Assembly (NCBI GenBank): GCA_037074615.1
Contig: CM073545.1
Location: 16,076,001 to 16,140,000, forward strand
From: Leucaena leucocephala
Lineage: Eukaryota > Streptophyta > Magnoliopsida > Fabales > Fabaceae
DNA: 64,000 nucleotides
Reading direction: 5' to 3'
This document shows positions 15,829 to 26,895 of the stretch, piece after piece; the first letter of the stretch is position 1, and each line of letters starts with the position of its first letter. Under the pieces are notes generated by a model that was not told where the DNA came from, made no database searches, and was given only the letters and a program-made list of their open reading frames with translations. The translations under genes were made by a program, and so were the position numbers.

Positions 15829-15988
15829 TTTAAGGAGACATCTTAACTCTTAAGTGTCTAAATTTACGTCTAAAAATAATAGACGGCTTGTCCTATTTGA
15901 CATTAGTATCGCCTAAAAAGAAAATAAATTTTACCCTATCTTTAGATCGTCGGTAGATCTCTCTCTAAAAATTTTTATATATAAAAAC
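15829..15988 (+). repeat. SINE-like dispersed repeat, copy C
   Basis: Third copy of the family at position 1. It matches copy A over a CTTAACTC block, AATTTACGTCTAAAAATAAT, GGCTTGTCCTATTTGACATT, AGTATCGCCTAA and CTTTAGATCG, then an A/T tail. Spacing between blocks is kept, so this is one inserted unit and not scattered chance matches. Confidence 0.65.
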
Positions 15989-16280
15989 ATCGTATTAATT
16001 ATACCACCTAACCAAAAAAAACTTATATACACTTACACAGTTACATTTGAAGTCGTATACTCTTCTAAATATTTAAAATAAATTTTATTTAATTAATTTG
16101 ATAAAATTAAAAAAATTAATTAATATAATATATTTTTTTAAAATAGTCTAATTATTTTTTTAATTTTTTTTTTATTTAATGTGAAATATGTATAAAAAGA
16201 GTGTTTAGTGATATGGATTTATGGGCTGACATAGACCCTCAGATCTCTTTAATCACTTGTTGCGGGGAAGGGGATTTTCC

Positions 16281-16519
16281 ATGGTGAAGGAGGAGATTTC
16301 GTTTACGCCAACAGAGAACATTGAGTAGGGTGAGGGAAGCATTGATCAGATCAACGCGTTTATCTTTATAGAGGGGAAGAAGAGTGGACTAAAGCCAGAG
16401 CAAACAATGATCAAGGTCATATCAAATCAGACTGCTTTAACAAAGAAAATTACCTACTTAGCCTTATATTTAAGGTACTTATCTCCAATCAAATCAACAC
16501 GTATAAACAGTATGTGGGT
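16281..16519 (+). pseudogene. Unrecognised ORF remnant
   Basis: From an ATG at 16281 the frame reads about 80 codons of normal amino-acid composition (for example VKEEISFTPTENIE, then EGKKSGLKPEQTMIKVIS), interrupted by a single TAG after codon 15. It sits among repeats with no promoter or splice context I can identify. I do not recognise the protein. It may be part of an old transposon or chance. Confidence 0.2.
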
Positions 16520-16985
16520 TTGGAAAATATCTAAATCCAGATTTTAGAAAAAATTTTGATTTAAATTTTAGTTTAATTTTTTTTTAAAATAATAGTAATA
16601 TTTATTTAAAAGAACTTTTATATATGTAATTTAAAATTAAAATTTTAAATAAATTTTTGAGATTAATTTTTGGACTAATAAAAGTACTTATGAACTATTT
16701 AATTATTATTTTATTTTTATTTTTTCTTACGTTATATCTCCTCTCTTTTTTCTCTTTTCTATTCTCTCTTTTTTTTACCCCTCTCTTATCTCCTCTCTCA
16801 TATTTTTAATAAAATTATACTCTTTCTGGTAATTTTTTAATTACAAAAGTCATTTTAACAATAACTATCCAGACACTCATTTATTCAAAATTATTTTTTT
16901 CCCATAAACTCCTCTCCAAAAATCTTCTTCTAAAAACTGTCTAAAAGCATTTTTTTTTCATAAACTTTTTTCTAAATTTTTAATC
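16512..16985 (+). repeat. MITE-like dispersed family 'P', copy 2
   Basis: About 470 bp colinear with 7600-8050 and 26390-26866. It has the same A/T-rich left part, a central polypyrimidine tract near 16735-16800, CTCATATTTTTAATAAAAT, ACAAAAGTCATTTTAAC, AACTATCCAGACACTCATTT, AACTCCTCTCCAAAAATC and a TCTAAAAACTGTCTAAAA end. No ORF is seen. Confidence 0.6.
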
Positions 16986-16989
16986 CCAA

Positions 16990-18110
16990 GTCTCATATGA
17001 TTCTGATAAGCATGCCGTTCACCTATTAAATAAAAAACTAAGCTAATCTATAATAAAGTGAAATTAACTTAGGTCGATTCACAAGGAGCCAATTGAATTC
17101 AGTTCTTAGCAAATCTTTAAATCACAAATTATCAAATTAACCAAATTATTTGTGAGAACAAATATTTAAAGAACTTTTGAATTTAAATCCTAATGCTACC
17201 CTTTATGATTTTAGTGTTAATGATGGTGTTATGAATTTATGACAAGAGTATTCCATTAGATATTGCTTTACCTTCATTGTCCATAGATTATGAAGAGTTA
17301 ATTAGTTGAATTAAAATGAATTAGCCAACAACTCGTCAATTTAATCTTTATCAAATATACAACTCGCAGACACTGAATAGAAGAATTTGAATCATTCAAT
17401 TTAACAAGAGTAAGAAGATAAATTAAATAGGTACAAGTATACTCTGCTATAAAATTGCTTTAATCAATTACAACTATGTCCAACTAGTTTAAGGATAAAG
17501 ATCGATTAAAACTTAATTATACGAAAATAAGAAATCTAACTTAGTTTCCTATTCATTCACCATCTACTAATTCCAATTGAATCAATAAATCTAATATAAA
17601 ATTAAGCAACAGATACCATCAGATATTGAATTAAAGACACAGTTGAATTTCTTATTTATAGATCAAGGACTCTAGTTTAACTTTATCACGATGAATCTAG
17701 CCTTACATTGCTGTCAATATCTCAATAGCAGCAACTAAGGAACAAGCAGAGTTCATGGTGAAAGGTGAAAATGAAAGCAAAATGTCCCTCTGGTTCTCTC
17801 GCCCAGAACGGAGGAAAAGTATAAAGAGAAAGAGAGAGAGAGTGTGTAGAGACTGTGGAATGAATGAATGCCTAAGGGATCCCCCGGATTGAATGAAATG
17901 AATCAATTTAATCCCTCCCAGTACCAGCACTTGCGTCAATCTGTTAGCTCCCTCTTGTTTCTCCATGTGATTCTGTTGTCAGCTCTTATTCCCTAGACCC
18001 AACTATCCAATAGCTAATTAGACAAAACGCACAGCTTTGGTTGAGGTCTTTAAACGACAATATATTTCATAGGTCCTTCACTCCTATTAGAAATCCAATT
18101 CTTGGCTAAT
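16990..18110. repeat. Possible retroelement-derived non-coding block
   Basis: This block is less AT-biased than its surroundings. It contains TTAGGTCGATTCACAAGGAG, a sequence type often met in non-coding plant retroelement derivatives, and it lies directly beside a family P copy. No gag, pol or LTR pair could be identified. The assignment rests on texture and one motif only. Confidence 0.25.
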
Positions 18111-18394
18111 AATTTTGGAATTTGATTTAATCATTTATCAATATTATACATTGATCACAAATGTTATGTAATATCAAATTCTTGTAAATATATCAACAAT
18201 TACACTATTTTAACCCATGAAAAACTCTAGAACTTTTGTAAATTCTGGTAGAAATTATAGTCAATTTAAAATTTATCAACTTCACAATAATTTAATAATT
18301 TTTTAAGATTTTTTTATATGGAACTTAAATGTAATTTTTTTCTTTATAATTTGGTAGGATAAAAGTATATTAAATATTACTTTTATTATCTTTA

Positions 18395-18620
18395 ATATAT
18401 ATGACATATTTAATTAATTTGATTATATTAGAAAAATTAGTTAATATAAGGTATTTTTTTATAAAATAATTTAAACATCTTCCTTAACTTTCTCACTCTT
18501 TTCATCTTTTACTTAATTATTATTGAGTGAGTATTAATAGAGATAATTTAAGAAAAAATTGATAAATATAAGAGATATATATTATGTTTATGACTAAGAT
18601 AAATTTTATAATTAACCCTT
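18395..18620 (+). repeat. AT-rich dispersed repeat 'Q', copy 2
   Basis: Shares an ordered series of blocks with 8095-8410: ATTAATTTGATTATATTAG, GTTAATATAAGGTATTTTTT, TTACTTAATTATTATTGAG, an AGTATTAATAGAGATAATTTA block and AAATTTTATAATTA. A shorter part recurs at 16068-16200. No coding capacity is seen. Confidence 0.4.
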
Positions 18621-20414
18621 ATATTAAGGATTGGAGAAATATAAGACTTTTCATATTTTTTCCATTTAAAGATATAGGCCAAATAGGCCATTTCGAATTT
18701 TGGCATGCTTTTTTGTTTTTGTTTTTGTAGGTGTGAGGGCTAAATCGGGAATTAATAAAACTAATTTATAAAGGAATTAAATTCTAAGTACATATTAATA
18801 ATAAGAGATGATAAATGTAAAAGATAAGACTGTAATACTGACATAATAGTTAAGCTATCTTTTATAATAATATATGTCAGTTTATTTTGCTCTCTAGATA
18901 TATTTTGACATATATATTTTTTATATAATAGAGGGTTAAAACCTGATATAAAAAACTAGAGGATTATATCTCAAATTATCAGGGAGAACTAACGATTTTA
19001 AATATAAAAAGCACGAATATAATATTATTATAGTAATCAAACTTTCTAACTAAAGTATCTACTACTAACTACTCTAAATATGGAGGGCTAAGATATAATT
19101 TTGGCATGCTTATTAATCGTGGATTTGTTGTCAAGTGCAGGTTTATTGCGGACCGTGCTGATTTTACATTTTAGTAAATTTTTACTCGGCAGGAAATACC
19201 ATGTTGCAACACATGTAAAATCCGGTGACCAAGCCCGCTAGTGTGATTTCCTGAATCAGTTCGAATGCTTAGAGACTGACCAAACCAGATTTCTCTACCC
19301 CAATGACATGAATCTGCTCCGTTTAGCTACAGGTTTTAGAGTTTAGAGTTAAGATCCTCAACGACGATTTTTAAATAATAAAATTATTTTTTAAAAGACT
19401 GATAGTTAAGATATTATTTTTATTTTAAATCATGTACCCATTAAAATATTATTTTTTTAAAAAATCTGAACGGTGCTGATGACCAAGTGATAGAAAGGGT
19501 AATGCACCAATAAACTTTCACATGAATAGACACACACGAGGTATAAGGTTCAGCCTCTTAATTCGTTGATGTTTCCGAAACATATGAAAATCCAACTCAG
19601 CATTCCAATGACCTCTTAAGCAAAAAAGCAATCTCCAGATATTCTCGGCAAGGAGAGCTTCATTTATTTATCTATCCTATGCAATACGAAGGATATGAAA
19701 TCAAATGGAGTATTATATAATATTACTTGTATAAAATATTTTTTCTAATCCTCAGGGTTATAATAGTCAAATATTACAAGGTTAATATTTAATCGGCCCT
19801 CTTTCTCATCCTTCTCATTAATCCTCTTGCTCCTCATAAACTAATTAATGTATAATTTGTATTTAATTATAAATTATTAAAGCTTCATATTCATTGGTGA
19901 AGAAATTCTTAACTAAACAAACAAATATTTAAAATAGAATATAAAAAAGGTGGCCGCCATTAAAATTGTGATCTTCCCCAATATCAAGATGTTTCTTAAA
20001 TGAATAAAATCACATATAAATATATAACAAGGTCAACATTAAATTCTTTAATTTTAACCCCCAGCATTACCTGGGATGTAGTGCGGATGCCACGTTTAGA
20101 TCCTTTTATTCAGTAAACTACACTTGGCCGCACTGGAACACGTTCGATTTGATTGCATACGTGGCGCCATCTAACGGAAATAACCAGACGGCTTTGATAC
20201 ATCACGTATTGTCAGTATCATGCTCATAACGCACAATTGTCATTTTAGAAAGATCTGACCTTATCTTAAATCTTGTGGGGCCTTCTCTTAATCTCCGGTG
20301 AGCAAGGACACGAAACCATTCTTCGTCCTCTTCAGTTATCTCCCCGCATTTGCTGTTATTTTTTGTTTTTTCGTTTTACTGTTGATCGGAGAAAACATCG
20401 GAGGAGGAGGAGCG

Positions 20415-22382
20415 ATGAGGACTGCCATGAAGGTCGCCGGTCTCGGCGTCGCCAACGCCAGTCTCCGGGGCGTGCCGCTTGTCGGGCAATCGGTGATGAA
20501 GGCATCGAATCCTACGTCCGCTTCCGTGTCATCGCAGGGATTGAAAGCTGCGACAGCTGAAGTGGCGGCGCCGGTACACGCGGAGGCATTCTCGGATGAT
20601 TGGGAGTTCGCTGACATGAGTGAACTGGTTATGGAGGCCGGCGAGCCAATGCCTAGGGTTGTGTTCAACGCTGTGCCCAGCTTTCAGGAGGCCAAGGCTG
20701 CGACCACAGAATTGAAAGAAGCTATTGATCAGTATGTAAACTTCTCTTTAGCTATCCTTGATTTTGGTTTCTCCCGTTTTGGTGCGGACTCTAGAATTTA
20801 ATTTAAAAAATAATAAATTTGACAACTTTAACTATTTGTGATTCACGAGTATAGGTTCTTTCCTTTATGGAGTCTCTCTCTTGTTTTGGTTATTCTAATT
20901 TCCAGCTTTGGCTTTTTCTGAGTATTGCAATTATGTTGTTTGGGAAGGTTCATGTTATCTGTTACAACAACAATTGAAACTGAACGAACTGGAGTGAGAT
21001 TCTCGTATATTAGCCAGATTGAATCGATAGCACATATACATATTCTGTGATGGGGTGATTAGCTACAATATCCCAGGTTTCAGCCGAAAAAGCAGGACAA
21101 AATAAAATAAAAGATACATATGTCAAAAATACCAATGAGTCATCAATCCATTATTATCCATACCAATGCTAGTATAGTTGTTGCAGAAGCTTCCAATGTA
21201 AAGTTTCTTATTGTCAAATTCGTTGTTGATATATTAGATAAAGATCAAATCCTCTCACGCCACTAAAATTAATGTTTGTTATGATGGAGAAGAGTATCTT
21301 TGTATTTGTGTTTGCCATCATCTCATTCTAGTTTGATAGGACAAGCCTTAGCCTCACTTTTTCTAGTTCAGGCATTTTGAGAAATGGAGAGTATTTTAAT
21401 CACGTATTTAATAGTTTTGATGTGAAAGAGAAAAGGCAATTAAGCTCAGAACAATTATATCATTTTAAAGCATTATAGCTTAGATTACCCAGGATCAAGG
21501 ATTAGGTTGCTTATGTTGAGACTAAAGATGTTGTAATGTTCTTCCCCTTGTCCTGTGCTTGAATTTTTTAGGATATACCTGTCCTCCAGTTCTTCCAACG
21601 AACACGAGGTTTCTTCTGATGGTAGTCGAGTCTCTGTTCAGTCTCCTCAATCGGAGCTGGAGACTAAATCTTGTGAATCTGACCTCGTGCCAAAGCATGC
21701 CCTTCAAGCCTTTCAATTTCTGAGCGCTAGTTCTGAGGCCCAGGTAGGTAATAATATAGTGATTGCTTCGTCGTTTCAACACGATAATTATCAGCAATCC
21801 AATTCCATGCGATCTAAAAGAGGTTACTGATTTCATGCTTGTGAACCTGTGATTGACTCAAATCAATTTCACTGTCTTTGGCTTTATCCAGACTGTTGTG
21901 GCTTCTATTGTTTCCGACTCCAACGTATGGAATGCAATAATGCAAAACCCTATGCTGAATGATTTCATGCAATCACAGGAGAAAGGTAGCCATCATTAAT
22001 TGGCTCTGCTCTCTCACGATTTCCATTAATTCTAAGATCGAATTCTTCTGCAGGTGCTGGCTTTGAACCAAATAAGTCTTCCATAAAGCTGGAAGATTTG
22101 CCTGATTCGGACGATAAAGCTAGTGCTAGTAGGCCAAGAAATGGTTTCCTTCACGGTTTCAATAGTTTAATGAAGAATGTTAAGCACACAGTAGCTGAAA
22201 TGCTAAGCACCGTCTCAAGTTATCTTCACGACTTATTTGGGTTCTTATCACCTGAGAAGATGGGTTCCAATGACGGTGCTGAAAAGCCAAACTCAATCTT
22301 CACAGATCATATTACAATGAAAGGAACTTTCATGGGATTGGCTGTGCTGGCTGCTATGGTGATTCTGTTTAAGCGAGCTTGA
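20415..22382 (+). CDS. Plant protein of unknown function with C-terminal membrane tail
   Basis: Exons are 20415-20731, 21572-21743, 21892-21985 and 22054-22382. All are GT-AG and in phase, giving 303 aa. I recognise no named domain. Visible parts: an Ala/Gly-rich start (MRTAMKVAGLGVANASLRG), an acidic stretch (DDWEFADMSELVMEAGEPMP), a helix with ELKEAI, a Ser-rich linker, a conserved-looking HALQAFQFLSASSEAQ-TVVASIVSD segment with NVWNAIMQNPMLNDFMQS, a helical region and a C-terminal hydrophobic segment (TFMGLAVLAAMVILF) followed only by KRA. That end predicts a tail-anchored protein facing the cytosol. An in-frame Met at 20298 would add 39 residues with its own hydrophobic run; I prefer 20415 because the upstream part reads like a 5' leader. 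Function is unknown. Confidence 0.82.
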
Positions 22383-22399
22383 ACACCTTTTTGCAAATT

Positions 22400-23590
22400 C
22401 GTCGAGCTTTCGTAACTGGAGATGCACTTTGATCAGGTTTACGTTTTGGCCCAAATGCCTTTCTTAGGATTTAGTTGTATATAAGATGCATATGAAGTGG
22501 ATTTTACTTGTTTAAGATGGAATTTGCTATGAGAGATTTCCTAAGATTATTAGTATGCTTGTGGTCTGGGGGTGAGATATTTTGTAGAACATTGGCTTTA
22601 CTTCTCTAAATATCCCGTCAGGATTCTTTTTGTTCGTCAAACTAGATGCCAAAACCAATCCTTGGTCATGTGGGCTTCTGAGGGCTAGATCATGCGTGAA
22701 ATATTTACAAATTGGTAATGGGATTTGAATTCAAACTAGGCTATGCGTGACTTTATTTGGAATTATTGTCCAATATGGTTTTTCAGAGATAATACTAAGA
22801 AAGAAATGGAAGTTATGTGGTCAATATGTTGATATGAATTCTGTAGAATACTAGGTATAAGCTGATTTAAATGTTTTACGCTGTATTTTTTTTAATCAAG
22901 ATTTAAATGTTTAGAAAAATCACCCAATTTTTTTAATTAATATTTTTTCCGTTCATCATGTGACAATGACATGCTATTTTCCCCCAAAAAAACAAAACGT
23001 ACATTAAAAATAAAGCATCGGTGCCATTACGATTAAAACAATGTAGTCCAATTTCCTACTAAATTTGGGAAGGGCTTATTAGTAATTAAGTTCAAAACTA
23101 ATTAAAACAGACCCAAAGGTAAAAAACTTTGCAATTGTTTTATAAATTGGAACAATTGAAGAAACATGCCCACAATCATATCATTTGCCCGAATTCTTAA
23201 AGAGATGCAGAGTGCTGTACGCATAACTTGCACGATTTAAATTTAATTTGAATAGTTTAACCTTTTAAAAATACAAATATTAAAAAACAAGAATGAAATC
23301 TAAGCCATCTAAGTTCCATTAATTTAAATCATATATATATCCCACACGTATTTTACTAAAATGAGTAAGGAATTCATATGATTATATTCATAGGAGCAAG
23401 TTACTTCCATGATCACTTATACAATAAATTAAAGACACAGTTCGAGACATGAGTCTATATATATCAAGTTGCAAGAAGCCGACATTGCCCTATTTATCTT
23501 ACAGTTCCAACAAAATCACATGATGGGTAGGGAATGGCATTTGGGACTTTACCACATTCGCAACACTGGTACCAAGTCATATTTTTTAAA
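22400..23590. other. Intergenic, no gene seen
   Basis: Contains the 3' untranslated region of the preceding gene and AT-rich sequence with a poly-C/poly-A stretch near 22980. Nothing recognisable. Confidence 0.5.
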
Positions 23591-23599
23591 AGCTACTAA

Positions 23600-24750
23600 T
23601 TGTGATGCCTCTAACATAGGATGCATGACCTAATGTTTTTGCTTATAATGCAACTAGTGATGGTTATTTTATAATAAAAAAGTACTTATTATATGCTCGA
23701 GAAACCATCAGACACCAATTACGACTCAACGTTAAAGGAGATTTGAAGGTGAAAAAGAGCAAAGCGTATTAGAGTTTTCATGTGGATTATATTTAATAAT
23801 TGATTGCTAACAAATGCTTGGAGGAATAGGTGGTCATCCTTATTAACTTTATGTCAACACTTCAATCAAGGTATAAAAGATACTTTACACATGCTAAGAG
23901 ATTGTGAGTATGCCCGACGACTATAGTGTCATTATATCCATCCAATATATTATAAGCAATTTTTTTCTATTGATTTGATGAACTGATTTGCTATGAATCT
24001 CAAGAGAGAAATGGGTTTAACTAGGTTTGATGATTGGAAACTGGGATAGGGTGTCTGTATTTGACATTTATGGAAATAGAGGAATAATGCTGCTTTTGAC
24101 CCTGAATTTATTTAGCCTAAAAAACTATTATTAATATTAAAACATGTCTGGCACAGTTTTATATGTCAACAAGAGCATATTGTACATAGTGAGACAATTT
24201 CCTTCACAACTAATTGGGAAGTTCTACCGAAGAGTTGTTTCAAGGTAAATGTGGATGGCCCTCCAGCAAAGTCACAATCTAATGTGGCATGTGGAGGGAG
24301 TTATTCAGGACTCTGTTGGGAAATAGATCGCTAGTTTTACGCATACAATTGAGTCTTGTAGTATTCTTGAAGCAAAACAATAGTTAATTTTTAAGGAACT
24401 ATCACTAGTATAAAATAGGGGCATTAAGAATATTATATTGGAGTTATATGCAAATAATATGGTTAATTCTATACAGCAGAGGGACACTCAACAAGTGTGT
24501 AGCCTCTTAATAGTGTAGATCCAATCTTTATTAAAGCGATAATGTAAAGTTGAAATAGCTTATATTTTACAAAAGCTTAACTATGTTACTAATTTGTTGG
24601 TTAAAAAAGGCTTATCCACTTCTTTTTTTGGAAATTTATCCCTTTTATTTGGAAGAACTAGTTGCTACTAAGAGTTTAGAAATTATTTCTCCTAATTGAG
24701 TCTTCTTTGTATCTTAGAGTGTATTCCTCGTTTGTATAAAAAAATCGTAT
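23600..24750 (+). pseudogene. Decayed LINE 3' end (zf-RVT and RNase H regions)
   Basis: Translation across frames gives the typical C-terminal order of plant non-LTR retrotransposons: NATSDGYFIIKK, then RIRVFMW with LLTNAWRNRW (zinc-binding reverse-transcriptase tail, zf-RVT), HMLRDCEYARR, DDWKLG-GVCI-HLWK-RNN, then RNase H: CFKVNVDGPPAKSQ, GVIQDS-GK, IKNIILELYANNM and NYVTNLLVKKGL. There are at least two frame changes (near 23750 and 24295) and many stops. In the frame starting at 23852, stops at 23924, 23984, 24047, 24062 and 24077 fall where relatives carry Trp; stops at 24324, 24381 and 24411 in the RNase H frame do too. The upstream endonuclease and main reverse-transcriptase domains are absent, as expected of a 5'-truncated LINE. 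It is no longer functional. Confidence 0.8.
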
Positions 24751-24759
24751 AGATGATTG

Positions 24760-25735
24760 TTTTTTGTCTCTATGTTATGTGATATATGTATCAAGTCACT
24801 TTTATGGTTTTTATTTGTTAAGCGCAGAAGCAATAATATTCAAGAATATACTTGTACCCACAAAAAAAAGTACATACCTACCTACATACATAGCAACTGT
24901 CTACAATGTTTAGGTTTCAAATAACTGACCCTCTCCACTGAAAATCAATACTTTCCTACGTAAGCTACTATCACGTCTTAAAAAAAATAATTTAATTATT
25001 AAATTTTTTTAAATAATATAAATTTATTATTAATTTTTATACTAAAATTTATTATTGTTAGTTCCTCAATTATTATTAGAATTTTTAAATAATTAAATTT
25101 TTTATTTAGAATCTCATAATAATACTCTCTAAATTTTCAAGTATATTTTGCTTTTTGTGTTTTTTTTTCCTGGTTTGTGAAGAAGATGGTTGGCAGACCC
25201 AAAATAGGAAAAGCAAATGGCTGGAGTTTGCTGCATAAATTATAAGAAAATTAACCCAAATTACAGGATCCCCTGTACGTACGTAATTTGGAGAACCCTT
25301 AATTTGTTTTGTAATAGAAACATACAAAAACAGGGCATAACGTCATAATCATCAAATTAACGGTTTATATAAGTTACTGTTGACCTCATCAAATCATCTT
25401 AGACGGAACAATTACTATATTACGTGTATATATATTAATCAACATCAAAACTTAATTATTTGCCGGGTCAAATATGTTCTCTATAATACATGACACTAAT
25501 CTAGTTCTTGTGTTTGATCCATAATACGTAACTTTTTGTTCATTTTTATTATTTTATCAAAAGCGTAATAATGCCAAAATAACGGTACGTGATAAACATC
25601 TTTCCAGAGTTCTACGATAGTGTTAGAACAACATACCATAATAATATGTTAAACTTCTAATACCATCATGGTTCAAAAATCGGAAGGGGGAATCTTATTT
25701 TTTTTTAAATATTAAAATATCTATCATGAAGAACA
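24760..25735. other. AT-rich intergenic, no gene seen
   Basis: Follows the LINE relic and precedes the hAT-type element. No ORF, RNA or clear repeat was identified. Confidence 0.5.
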
Positions 25736-25747
25736 TACCGTCTCTAT

Positions 25748-26310
25748 TAGGAGTGTTCACGGGACGAGTCGGGACCGGGACAACCTCGTCCCGTGTCCCG
25801 TTCCGATACAGTACACGGGACGCAAAATGCGTCCCGTGTCCCGTCCCGTCCCGAATTTGTCCCGGTCCCAACGGGACCGGGACGGGTTCGAGACGGGACG
25901 GGAATTCCCGAATTTAATTTTTTTAAAAAAATATATTATAATAAAATCATCTCAATAAATTATTCCATATAAAATGCCCTAACAACTTACTTTAAATACC
26001 AACATTTTTCCTTGATATAATATAATAACTTACCCATATAAGGGAAAAAAAGTAATAGTAAGAAAGAATAGAAATATCAATATAAAAATATCTGTATAAA
26101 AATAAAAATATCTATATAAGAGTGGGAAAGATAAGATAATATAAATTTTTTTTTAAAAAAAAAATTCGGGACGGGACGGGATTCCCGAGGGACGGGCCGA
26201 AACCCGTCCCGTCCCGAATACCAACCTTGTCCCGTCCCGGGACGAACCCGTCCCGAAATCCCCGGGACCGGGTCGGGACACCCGGGACGGGACAAGGTTG
26301 GACACCCCTA
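25748..26310. mobile_element. hAT-type non-autonomous MITE with GC-rich arms
   Basis: The element is 563 bp. The left end is TAGGAGTGTTCACGGGAC and the right end, read inward, is TAGGGGTGTCC, which fits hAT-superfamily termini (YAGGGGTGT). A perfect 8-bp target duplication GTCTCTAT flanks it (25740-25747 and 26311-26318), as expected for hAT insertion. Two GC-rich arms (about 25748-25917 and 26166-26310), built of alternating CGGGAC and GTCCCG units, enclose an AT-rich core of about 250 bp. The arms can fold back on each other and internally. No transposase is encoded. Confidence 0.88.
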
Positions 26311-26312
26311 GT

Positions 26313-26324
26313 CTCTATATAAAG
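26313..26324 (+). promoter_or_regulatory. TATA box abutting the hAT insertion
   Basis: CTCTATATAAAG overlaps the right target-site duplication of the hAT element. It is followed by sequence that reads like a 5' leader (CATTCACTCACTGCTC). The next gene is the protease relic at 26896; a family P insertion lies between. It is probably the original core promoter of that gene. Confidence 0.45.
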
Positions 26325-26389
26325 GCATTCACTCACTGCTCTTTTGCATACCAACTCAAGAGCAATTCTCTCTTACAATCTATGTGTAT

Positions 26390-26866
26390 ATTTGGGAAAC
26401 TCTCAAACCACGGTTTTAAAAGAGTTTCTGACTCAAATCTTAATTTGAGAAAATTTTAAAACAAATAATCATATTTATCCAAAAGAATTTTTATTCTAAA
26501 CCATATTTTAAAACTAAGGTTTTGAATAGTTACTGAGACTAGCTTCTAGAATAATAAAAATATTTATGAACTATCTAATTACTATTTTACCCTTATTTTT
26601 CTTACACACTCTCCCCTCTCCCCTCTCTCCTCTCTATTCTCCACCCTCTCTCCTCTCTACCCTATGCCCTCTCCACCCCTATCTTCTCTCATATTTTTAA
26701 TAAGATCATGTCATTTCTAGTAATTTACCAATCACAAAAGTCCTTCCGTTAATAATTATTCAAACACTCATTTTTTTAGAACTATTTTTTTTTATAAACT
26801 CTTCTCTAGAAACCTTTTTCTAAAAACTGTCCACTTCATTTTCTAAAAATCTATCCAGAAACGGGC
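26390..26866 (+). repeat. MITE-like dispersed family 'P', copy 3
   Basis: The best-preserved copy, about 480 bp. It begins near TTTGGGAAACTCTC and ends near CTATCCAGAAACGGGCCC, with a long CT tract at about 26605-26695. It lies in what appears to be the 5' leader of the protease gene, 30 bp before its ATG. Outer ends are only weakly inverted and no target duplication could be fixed by eye. Confidence 0.65.
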
Positions 26867-26895
26867 CCTATACTTCATACCAAACACATTCACGT

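Larger units (their letters stand above)
13650..20250. other. Intergenic region with dispersed repeats and relics
   Basis: About 6.6 kb without an intact gene. It includes CT microsatellites near 14092-14110, SINE-like copy C (15829-15988), AT-rich repeat Q copies (16068-16200, 18395-18620), an unexplained ORF remnant (16281-16519), family P copy 2 (16512-16985) and a block at about 16990-18110 that may be a retroelement relic. The right end (about 20100-20290) carries ACGTGG and other promoter-like motifs of the gene at 20415. Confidence 0.5.

Noticed and set aside
17703..17966. 87-aa minus-strand ORF
   Set aside because: No family resemblance, lies in a probable repeat relic, and its composition suggests chance.
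20273..20668. Alternative-frame ORFs (both strands) over exon 1 of the unknown four-exon gene
   Set aside because: Shadow frames; only the frame from 20415 joins in phase with the three later exons.
25726..26354. Gly/Pro/Arg-rich ORFs within the hAT-type element
   Set aside because: Product of the CGGGAC/GTCCCG arms; low complexity and no codon logic.
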